Positions 24,131 to 33,458 of a stretch of DNA of 64,000 nucleotides are shown here, one piece after another (within the stretch, counting starts at the first letter, position 1; each line of letters starts with the position of its first letter). Under the pieces are notes generated by a model. That model had not been told where the DNA came from. It saw nothing but the letters and a program-made list of their open reading frames with translations, and made no database searches. Source of the DNA: Sporothrix humicola (taxonomy: Eukaryota > Ascomycota > Sordariomycetes > Ophiostomatales > Ophiostomataceae); the NCBI GenBank assembly GCA_021396245.1, contig WNYE01000017.1, positions 1-64,000 on the forward strand, written 5' to 3'. The position numbers and the translations under genes are program-made.

Positions 24131-24988
24131 ACAGAATATTGTAAAATGCAGTAAAAAATAACACTAGAAGTATGGAAATGTTCTGTCCTAAAAAGACATA
24201 CGACCACCAGGCGTCACATAGACGAAGGCGAGGCACAGCTGAACAAACCGTTGAGATGTTGCGAACTGTCCTGCAAATGGAATATGCCAAGCTGGATGTT
24301 GTTAGAAGACAAAAGTATGGCCTTCGAAAGTGCATGGCTGCTCAATACCTCGACTACACCTCTCGCTCATCGACCTTGGCCTAAGAATAAGTTTGTTGAC
24401 ATGGATCGCAACTACGATTGGCTCACAAGACAAACACGATTCACTTAAGAGTGGCAAGAGCAGGATAACCAAGATGTGTGCAAGCAAGAATTATTGGCAA
24501 ACTAAAAGAGGAAAAGGAATATAAACAGGGAAACAGAAGCAACAAAAAGCAGCAGGCGAGGCGACGGTAATTGCGTGGTTGAAGATACGAGAATATCGGC
24601 GTGCCGGATAATCGAATAGCTTCACCCCTCCCACCCATATTTTATTGCCTGCTGCCAGTTATTGCCCGTTGCTGTAGTAAACGGCAGAGAAGGAAAAGAA
24701 AGAGAAAAGTTAAAAAAAAGAAAACACGACGCATCACCAAGTAATACCACATCCTGCATCCTCATTCGACAACGCAAACAAGAAAAAAACAACAAAAACA
24801 AGAAAAAGGAAGAGGAGCGAAGAAACAAGAGACGACTAAAAGCCGGTGGACCCTATAGCACAGAGAGGAATATCCAACAAAAGAGGGCAAAAAGAGGTGT
24901 CGCTATATGTACTTGTGTAAAGGAGGGGCACACGGCATAAACGTCTAGATTAGTGTTTTTGTCTGTCCTCCACTTTTTGTTTTTTCCT

Positions 24989-27900
24989 CTAATCCAGCAC
25001 GCGACCGCCCGACGCGGGTGCGCTCTTGTCGTTGGTGACCGTCTTCTTGAGCGTCATGCCCGTCTTGACCTGGCTCAGGAAGGCTGCAGGGCGCATGCCG
25101 GCGCCACCGCCGGCAGCTGGCGGGGGAGGGCCTGGTGGCGGAGGAGGCGGGGGCGGTGGGGGAGCACCGGGCGCACCACCTGGTGGTGGCGGCGGCGGAG
25201 GAGGCGGAGGAGGAGCGCCAGGAGCAGCCGGGGCATCGCCCGTTGGTGCAGGAGGCGGCGGCGGAGGAGGTGCTGAGGGGGCATCGAAGCTAGGAACCGG
25301 CGGGGGAGGAGGAGCAAATGCCGGAGCATCGTAAGCGGCGGTAGCCTCGGGAGCAGCAGGGGCCTCGGCGGCAGGTGCAGGCGGGGGCACCTCGGGCGCG
25401 GCGACTGGCGGCGGCGGTGGCACCGTAGGCGAGCTCACAGACGCAGGCGAGGCGCTCGTGTTCTTGTCGCCAACAGCCGACAGCGGCCGGGGCGGTGCCA
25501 TGCTGCCGAAGAGGCGGGACGCAAGCTCGGCGGCGCTCTTACCGCCTGGCCGGTCGTCGTCGTCCGAATCCTCGTCATCGTCGTCGTTGGCGTCCGAGCC
25601 CCAGCCGTCGTCAGTGTCAGCACGTTTCCGCGAGATGGGACCCGTAGGCGCCGGTGCAGGACCAGGCGAAGAGACAGACACGATCGGGTTGGCGGTCATG
25701 CGGTGGAAGGGGTTGGTGGAGGCATCGCTTGCCGATGTAGACGCAGGGGGTGTTGCGACGGACGAGCTGCCAGAGGACTGCGACAGCATCTTAAAGTACG
25801 GGTTACGGCTCTCGGGCTTCGTGTTGTCCTCTGGCGACGTGGCGTTGCCGTTGGATGTAGGGACAGGCGGGACGGCGACGGATGGCGTGACATCGCGGTC
25901 GTTGCTGATCTGGCTGCTGGACATGGCTGGCGTCGAGGCCTGCGGGGTGATCTGTTGCGGGCCTTCGTCGTCGTCGGACGAGTCCGAGTCGTCGTCCATG
26001 GCTTCGAGCTGGCGACGCAGCTCTTCCTCACGCTTCTTGGCAGCCTCAATCTCTGCCCGCCGTGCTGCGAGCCTGGCCTCCTTCTCCTTGGCCTCGGCCA
26101 GGGCGGCCTTCTTCTTCTTCTTCTCTTCCTCCTTCTTGATCTTGCCCTGACGGACCTGCTCCTCCAGATCCTTGAGACGCTGTGCAGCCGTCGTCAACTC
26201 GTCCTCGTCGGCCTTTGCACTGCTCCTGTACATATTGTTAGTAAAGTGATTCTTGCTCTTTGAATTTGAATGCACGCCAGTAACATACTCAATCTCCTTG
26301 GTCTCGGCCTGCTGCTGCTCCAGCTGCTCCTCAGCCCTGGGCGCCGCCTTGCGGACGGCAGGCGGTGGTGGTGCCTGCTTCGGCTCGGCGGCAGGAGTAG
26401 GGGCGGCAGCAGCCGGCGGCGGGATGCCTTGCTCTTCGGCCAGTCTGGCCTTGCGTTCGGCATCGCGGCGGGCCGTCTCTTCGTCGGCCAGGCGAGCCTT
26501 TTCTGCGCGCTCGGCACGTTCACGCTCGGCGCGTTGGGCAGGTGACTCGCCGCGCCGGCTGATGCCAATAGCAGCCAGACGCTCCTGCATCCGCTGAGCA
26601 GCCTGCTCCTTGATATAGGCGGCTCTCTCCTCGGGCGTCTTGTAAGCCGAGTACGACGAAGAGCCACCTGCGGCGGCCGTCGGCGTCGCTGTTCTAGAGC
26701 TGGACACCGGGCTCTCGACGCGGGAGGTGCTGGGCGAGCCAGAGTACGAGCCAGAGTCGGCGCCTGTCCGCGCCTCCGAGCGGCGGTCCTGGGCGCGGAC
26801 GCGGTTCGAACGGCTGGACCGCTGCAGATCAAAGATGAAGTCGCGGACCTCGTCCTCGACGCCCAGGGCATCTTCCCAGCGGCGGCGCTCGTGCTCCGAC
26901 GTGGACGTGTCGCCCGTATCCTTGATGCTGTCCTCGATGCCCGCGGCAAACTCGCGCACGCTGTCCTCGACGTCCTGGACCATGCGCTCGTTGTTCTCCT
27001 TCTCGTTGCGCACCTTGCTGCTCTCTTCCTCTAGACGTCTGGCGGCGTCGGCACCGTTGTCCGAGGCCTCGACCTTTTCGCCGCGAAGGGCGGCCGTGCG
27101 CTGGCGCATCATGGCCTTGGCGCGAGCCTTGACACGGTCGGACTCGGTCACGGCACCTCCGGGACCAGTGCCGACGATGGGCTCGGCACTGCTGGGGTTC
27201 GCCTTGGCGTCCTTGATGCGGAACAGCTCCAGGCGCGCATCGGCAATCGCCTTCTCCGTCTTGCGGACCTGCGACGCCAGGCTGGGGATCTTGTCCGTGA
27301 ACGTCTGGAGCTGGCGTTTGAGCGTGCGGCGCTCGGCATCCGAGTTGCCGCTGGTGCTGACCAGAGACGCGTTCGGGTGAGAGTCGATGTCCTCCTGGAT
27401 CCGGCGGATCCGGCGGTACAGCTCGTCGGCCTCGCGGCGGTCCTTTCTGTCGAGGATCTCGTCCTCCTCGGCGTTCTTCTCGTCGCTAAAGTCAAGAGCG
27501 TCCAGGACAACCTGCTTCTCACGGAGCTTCTTGCGCAGCTGGTCGAGCGTCAGGTCGTCGTTGGACGTCACCGACGACGGCGAGTCAGGGCGGGGCGACT
27601 CGTTGCCGCCACCCAGTCTGCGGCGCGCGCTCGACTTGTAGCTCACAGCCTCGTCGTCGTTCTTGAAGACAGTGCCGTCCTTGCGGTTGGAGCCAAAAGC
27701 GCCACCACTGCCGCGGAACGAGTGGCTCTTCAGGTAGCTGACGCCCGTCTTCTGGGGAAGCAATGCGGCACCCGAGTTCTTGCGGTGGTCGGACTCCTGG
27801 TTGACAAGGTTCTTGAGCGTGTCCAGCGACTCGCTAAAATTTCTCGTGGACGGAGGGACAAGCTCGGCGGGCAGGCGGGCAGGGACAGGGTAGCCGTTCA

Positions 27901-29594
27901 GCTTGCGGTAGATCAAGTGCATCGCGACCGCAAACTCGTCGAGGTTCAGACGACCCTTGTTGCCGTGGTCCGCAAGGGTCCAGACACGCTCCAGGTCGGG
28001 CTTCTCCAGACCACTCTGACCAAAGATCTCAATGGCCTGGCTGCCGGCAATGTAGCCCTTGTTCATGCCGTCCCACGCACGGAAAATGGCGTCGTAGGTG
28101 GTCTTCTCACCCTTGGTAATGGCCCACGGAATCTGTGCGTTGCCCTGGAGGCCGGCGGTCGTGAAGCCACCAGCATTACCCTGGTCACGGCCAGTCTGCG
28201 GCATCATGCGTTGCTGCAGAATATCAATGTTCGGCAGGCCAGTCGAGGGAGTGTTGACCAGACCCCATTGGCCAGGACGGCCAGTCGGCTGGGCATTCAG
28301 AGGCGCGGCCATACCGCCCTGGGCACCAGCGAAGCCGGTGGGCATGGGCGGCATAGCAGGACGAGGGCCGCTGTATCCGGCGGCCTGAGGGTTCTGCTGC
28401 AGGCCCTGGAAACCAGTGGGCTGGGGCTGGAAGCCGGTCGGCTGGCTGAGGAAGCCAGGTTGTTGCTGCTGCTGCTGCTGGCCAGGGAAACCGGTCATCG
28501 TTGCCTGGAGAAGCTGTGAGTTCGAGGGCTGCGGCTGCGGGTGCTGGATGGCCGGGGGCGAGGCCGTGGTCTGGCGGCCGGAGAAGTCGGGGGCGTTGGT
28601 GGCAGACTGCGCACCGCCGGCATTATCGTCCTCGATGCTAAAGTTGATAATGTCCACCATGCTGGAAACCTCGTTCTTGATGTTGGCGGGCAGGGTCGAG
28701 GGGAGCGTCTTGCCCGTGAGCTTCAGGTTGCATAGGTACATGGCGAGCGCAAACTCGGGGAAGTGGAGCTGTCCGGAGCGCGTGGTATCGGCGAGAGTCC
28801 TGGAAGGGGGAAAATATTAGTATTTTATCAGCAGATCACGAACCTGGCCGCCTGCCTCGTTCGTTCGCTCATTTTGCTGCCCAAGCTTACCAGATCTGCG
28901 AGAGGGAGTCGCCGTCGAGTCTCGACCGTAGGAGCAGATCGCGCGCCTTCTCGCCCGACATAGTGGTCTGGCCATCACCGACAGCCGACTTGAAGAGCGT
29001 CTCGAACTTGGCCTGGTCCTGGGCCGTGATAAAGGACAGGCGGATGTTTGGAATCTTCGAAGAAGGCTTGGCGGCCTGGGCGGCAGATGCACGAGCCGCG
29101 GCACCACCGCCCGTATGGAACGAGGCTGCCATCTCCTGGAAGCCGGTTGGCTGAGGTTTCATAGGCACAGCCGGAGGAGCGAGGCCTTGCGAGGGCCCAG
29201 AGGAGAAGGGGCTTGAGGACTGCTGCGGCAGTGATGGAAGCGGGGGCTGCTGTTGCTGCTGGTTCTGCTGCTGGAACTGCGCCGGAATCGAGGGCATGGG
29301 CGGGGCAGCACTTGACTGGAAGCCGCCGCCGGGGAAGCCGGTGTACTGTGCCTGGAGCTGCGGCTGGGGCATGCCGGTCGCCTGGGGTTGCATGCCGGGG
29401 AAACCAGTATATTGCGATTGGAGTGGTGCCTGACCAAAGCCGGTTGGCTGCGGCGCAAACGGACTCGGCTGCTGTTGCTGCTGTTGCTGCGGCTGGCCGA
29501 ATGGCGATGCGGTACCGTACTGTGGCTGCTGCTGCTGCTGGCCAGGACGGAGACCGGCGCCGCCGCCGAGGTAGGAGTTGGAATTCGAATACAT
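24989..29594 (-). CDS. PAN1: Actin cytoskeleton-regulatory complex protein PAN1
   Basis: Exons 28891-29594, 26289-28799 and 24989-26225 encode 1483 aa. The start MYSNSNSYLGGG is the usual Pan1 start. Order: Gln/Pro-rich region with LxxQxTG motifs (LQSQYTG, LQAQYTG, MQPQATG), the phosphorylation sites used by Ark1/Prk1 kinases; EH domain 1 (about 180-265, ARDLLLRSRLDGDSLSQIW); more TG repeats; EH domain 2 (about 465-555, FRAWDGMNKGYI, LADHGNKGRLNLDEFAVAM); long coiled coils; Arg/Glu/Ala-rich helices; an acidic DDDDEDSDDDDRP segment; a polyproline block; and a C-terminal WH2-like motif (SQVKTGMTLKKTV). Pan1 activates Arp2/3 at endocytic actin patches with Sla1 and End3. Intron 28800-28890 is ordinary; intron 26226-26288 (63 nt, GTATGT, TACTAAC, TACAG) keeps frame and lacks stops. 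The gene is divergent from MED21. Confidence 0.96.
26226..26288 (-). other. 63-nt frame-preserving intron of PAN1
   Basis: On the minus strand it starts GTATGTTACTGG, carries TTTACTAACAA as branch site and ends ATGTACAG. Its length is a multiple of three and no reading-frame stop occurs, so retention would add 21 residues after the EIE at the end of the second exon. Splicing joins ATT GA to G AGC AGT. Confidence 0.85.
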
Positions 29595-30485
29595 GGCGTC
29601 GGGTTCGGTTTCGGGAGTCAAGCTCGATTAGGGGTCGTTGCTGGGCCCGGTTCGCTGGGATCGCAGATGTGAGGGCCGATGGATAGATCGATCCCTCGAG
29701 GAATTAGATTGGCGAAATTAGATAGCTCGAGATGAAAAAGAGGCGTGCAGGCAGACACGAATCGTGTCGTCGAATTGAAAGAAAGCTCGACAAAAAGGAA
29801 AATGGGAAAAAGGAGAGAGAAACAAAGCTAAAACATCCAAGGACAAAGCCTCCCCAAAGACAAAACAGCTTGATCGCGGGAGCAAGCGTAGGGCGCAGGG
29901 GAGCGGCTGGGCAAAATTCGAAAAAGCTGGAAATGAGGGGAATGGGCCACACGACACAGAGGGCGTGCAATGGCGATGCAAAACAAAAGAGAGAAAAGTG
30001 AGGGTGATGGGTGGAAAGTGGAAATGTGGTTGAACAGCGGAAGGAGATGACGAAGCTGGGCGTGGTTGGGGGGCGTGCCACCAAATTTGGGCAGTGGGCA
30101 GGAAGCCGCCAGGCTTGCAAAAAGGTCAGGCAGGAGCGACCGGGAAAGCTGGCTCTTGGGTGGAGGTGGAAGGGGCGCAGGAGCAACAACCACCAAAGGT
30201 GTGTGGAGTGGAGGCCTGGGCTATTGCGTGGTTTGGCGCGCTGGAGAAGCCGTTAGCCCATTTTGGAAGCTGATAATTCCACCTTATTTTGGAGCTAACA
30301 CTAGCCACAACGCACCGCCACAGAACTCGTTAACGACCTCCGGTGCAGTCGCGTCGGTGCATTAAGCGCGAACTGTACAACGTACTATGCTGCATCACGG
30401 GCGACGTTAATATCAACCTCTCGTCAACTCCCCATCCTGCGACGGCTCTCCTTTCGCCTGTCGCCGCTACTTGCCAGCCGCTACA
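29595..30485. promoter_or_regulatory. Divergent promoter region PAN1/MED21
   Basis: About 0.9 kb head to head; purine-rich on the plus strand near PAN1 (hence pyrimidine-rich upstream of PAN1 on its own strand). No coding frame is supported. Both promoters and 5' leaders lie here. Confidence 0.6.
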
Positions 30486-31098
30486 ATGGCAGAAAAGAAG
30501 ACGGTTGACAGCCTGTCACAGGTTCAGGATGCCGTCGACCAGGTAAGCTCAACACCATCGCCTTTTGCAAACGAAATCAACGATCTTCTTCTGAAGGAAG
30601 GTTGGAGAGGCACAGAACGAACAGCTACTGACAGTTCTTTTCTCAGCTTGCGCACCAATTCTTAGCCTGCCTCTACTTTCTTGAGCGCCATCATAACCTC
30701 GAGAAGCTGGGCCCCAACGACATCATCCAGGACCAGCAGAAAACCGACAGCCAGCCGAGGACATTGACAGGTTGGTAGACCCTTCGCTGTCGTCTTTGAT
30801 TAGTTACATGATACTGACAATTGGTTCCCATCTTATAGTCGAACCAATTCCAGCGGACGAGTTTCGGCAAGGACAGGAGGAACTGGCGCGCGACCTGGTG
30901 TACAAAGAGCAGCAGATCGAATACCTCATCGGCAGTCTCCCCGGACTCGAAAACACCGAGCAAGACCAGGAGCGGCTGATCCGCGAGCTGGAAGAGGAGC
31001 TAAAGGTGGCAGAGGTGCAGCGGAAGGAGGCAGTACGAGAGAGAGACGAGATGCTGGCGAAACTGGATGGCGTGATTCGGAGTATCAAACGGCCATAA
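30486..31098 (+). CDS. MED21: Mediator of RNA polymerase II transcription subunit 21
   Basis: Exons 30486-30542, 30647-30770 and 30839-31098 encode 146 aa. The N-terminus has SLSQVQDAVDQLAHQFLACL and LERHHNLEKLGPND, followed by VEPIPADEFRQGQEELARDL, VYKEQQIEYLIGSLPGL, and a C-terminal coiled coil (EQDQERLIRELEEELKVAE) ending in VIRSIKRP. This is the Med21/Srb7 layout and usual length. Med21 pairs with Med7 to form the hinge of the Mediator middle module, linking activators to RNA polymerase II. All splice phases agree; the second intron ends in TTATAG. The gene converges on the nucleotidase gene 284 nt away. Confidence 0.95.
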
Positions 31099-31382
31099 AC
31101 AGGAAGAGGAGAGGCACAAAGCTGACATTTGGAAATAGGCGCATAGAAGATAGATACCCCATGAATTATGTTATATGATCAAAATGACATAAAATAACGC
31201 TTCTAAATTGTGTATAATGAGGACGCCATGTAAAAAGAAAACTATCATGCCCAAGAGGGCTCGCCTGCTGAGATCTAAATCTATCACGGCAGATCTATGT
31301 CTACAAACGCAACAAATTCCTCCCCAACCCATGAACTTGTTATGCAAAACAAAATTATGTGCACAAAAGCTCCCGCGCCTGC

Positions 31383-32336
31383 TTAGGCAGAGCTGCTCTT
31401 AAAGAGCTGTGGGTAGACAGTCCGCAGCTCGTCCAGGGTGCTGATCTGGAACTGCGATGCGGGTGTCCGCGGTGATGCGACGCCCTCTTCGACCAGGTGG
31501 GCTGTCGTCCAGCCGATCTCTTTTGCGCTCTTGCAGTTGATGTACGAGTCATCTACCACTGGTTAGCCTTGGTTGTTCCAAACTAGGTGGCTGGGGCTGG
31601 ATACTCACCAACGAAAAAGCAGTCCTCGACCCGTTCGACGCCTGCTTCGCGCATCGCCTTGTCGAACATGTTCTTGTGCGGCTTGCAGACCAGCGGTGTC
31701 GAAGCATAGTCGCAGAATGTAATGCCCTCAAAGTGCTCCTCGACCTCCAGCAAACGGACCACACGCTTGCCGTGCGTCACATATGCGTTTGTCAAGAGCC
31801 ACAGCCGCACCTTGTTGCGGTCAATATCCTGGAGCAGCTGTTTCAGGACCGGATTCGGCTTGATAATCTCGTCGAGCGGCAGCGCATCGTCCACTTTGGT
31901 GTTGTACTCGAGTGGGTCGATCTGGTGGTGCCGTACCAGGCCCTCGAGGGCCAGGCCGTAGCTCTGGTAGTATTCCTTGTGCAACCGGACAGCCTCGTCC
32001 CACGGCAGCGACAGGTGGTTTGCAAAATACTCGTCAATGAGCCTTGCCATGCGGTCGTGGACCTTTGCGCCTGAGACACGGGTAAGGAAAGGTTAGCTGG
32101 CTGAAATGGACACATCATAGCCAAACATATGGGAATTGGGGACCGAACTCACTCTTCGGGTAGAGACAGTTGTCAATGTCGCTGTTTATGGATGCCGTGT
32201 TAGTATCAGTTCCCAAATCTCAGTCGCATTGCCGGTTCGGGCTGCACACCAGAGATACTCACAAGAAAAACACCTTCTTGGGTGCTAGTGTGGCTCCCGC
32301 CGTGCTCTCGCTGGGCAGAGATGCTGCGTCGCCCAT
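31383..32336 (-). CDS. HAD-superfamily pyrimidine 5'-nucleotidase (SDT1/PHM8-like)
   Basis: Exons 32263-32336, 32153-32181, 31609-32070 and 31383-31552 encode 244 aa; the second exon is only 29 nt. HAD motif I, VFFFDIDNCLYPK, is assembled across the first two introns, with the nucleophile and acid aspartates in DID. Next come KVHDRMARLIDEYF, YYQSYGLALEGLVRHH, motif II LWLLTNAY, motif III around CKPHKNMFDKAMREAG, and motif IV with FVGDDSYINCKSA, where the aspartates bind magnesium. These features match the yeast Sdt1/Phm8 group, which dephosphorylates nucleoside monophosphates (pyrimidine nucleotides, or nucleotides and lysophosphatidate during phosphate starvation). Exact substrate cannot be fixed from sequence. 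There is no signal peptide, so a cytosolic enzyme is expected. Confidence 0.93.
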
Positions 32337-33458
32337 CTTGATCGCTTTTGTGTGTTGATATTGAATCTGTGTCTGTCTCCGGAAATCGAAAGCCGTTTTC
32401 TGTATTGCGCATGAGCGTCGAAGCCCTGAACCAAGCAGCGCAAAGGGGACAGGAATTGTCTTCAGCATGGCCAGCCTGTTGCTTTCGGAGACCTACAAGT
32501 GTGTTTATTTTATCCCGCGGGCTCGATATGCGCGTGAGATGGCGAGATCGGAGGGTTTTGTTGTGAGTCTGTGATGTCGGAGACTGCCGTTGTTAACCGG
32601 GTCACGTGGGAGGGGAAGGCCGTTTTCGATGGTTGTTCAGGCAGGCAAAGGGCAAGAGCGCTAAGTTTTTAGATTTTTAGGGGACTAAGATCTTCACTAT
32701 TTATTTCTGTAAGGTATTGCTCGGTTCTTATATAGATGAAATCTGATGGTGATGCTCAAATATGAGAGATTTACATGATCCATCGACGGGAGATGCAGAA
32801 AATCTGCTTTGTAATAGCACCATTTTGTTACATCTCTTGGCTGCGCCGAGTGAGTCAAAGCATAACGCAAAGAAAAGTACAAGCCTCGATGCAGTGAAGT
32901 TGGTCGTCGCTTTTTGGTATCGATAAGATAACAATCGAGGTTGCGCCTTCCCTCGAGTCCCTCGAGTGGTGCGAAATATGTGAGTGTGGGGCTTATTTGT
33001 TGCAGGTGGTCAGTGCTGGAGCTGCAGCATTTCACTAGTGGCTGGATTCGCGCCTGCCGTAACTTTTTTATGGTTTTTTCTGCCGTTACCTGCTCCTTCA
33101 TCAAGACCTCTCTCCTATTTTGATCCATCGCCGTCAACAAGCGATTTTGTTCTTTGTTTTCGACAGCCTCGGTTTGGCTACAATAGGTTTCCTCGGTAAA
33201 GCCAGACGCTTTGCATTTGATTTTGGTACGCCATCCGACAGGCACGACGCGCAGAACAAAAAATGAAGACAGGTACAGCTTGTTTTGTTTTGCCTGTTGT
33301 CGTCGCGTGATAGAAGCTGGGACTTTTGTTGCTTCCAGCTCCTTTCCATCACTTTTCTTCCCTCTACGCCGTTGTGCGTCTAGAGGGCGATATATATTTT
33401 ATATTCCAGGGCTACACGACGATACTCCGACCGAAACGCGATCCTACCTGCCATCATC
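32337..33458. promoter_or_regulatory. Divergent spacer, nucleotidase/unknown disordered protein
   Basis: About 1.1 kb head to head. An open frame on the minus strand (32697-33245) has no recognisable domain and unusual composition; I do not call it. No repeats stand out. Confidence 0.5.

Larger units (their letters stand above)
16497..24988. other. 8.5-kb gene-poor block upstream of the forkhead gene
   Basis: No open frame here has domains or codon use like the flanking genes; the longest (314 codons at 21302-22246, plus strand) is of odd composition and overlaps competing frames. The block has A/G-rich and C/T-rich tracts, GTCGA repeats near 16868-16885, a GAAAGT/CAAAGT-type imperfect repeat at 20707-20766, a GTACTCCGTAC motif at 19285-19295, and an AT-rich island at about 23870-24130. 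A GTAAGT donor-like site on the minus strand near 16571 may belong to a 5' leader exon of the forkhead gene. Unannotated non-coding transcripts are possible but cannot be seen from sequence. Confidence 0.55.

Noticed and set aside
27377..28519. 380-codon open frame on the plus strand opposite PAN1
   Set aside because: It is antisense to the well-supported EH2 and coiled-coil region of PAN1 and has no domain; GC-rich codon bias leaves the opposite strand open.
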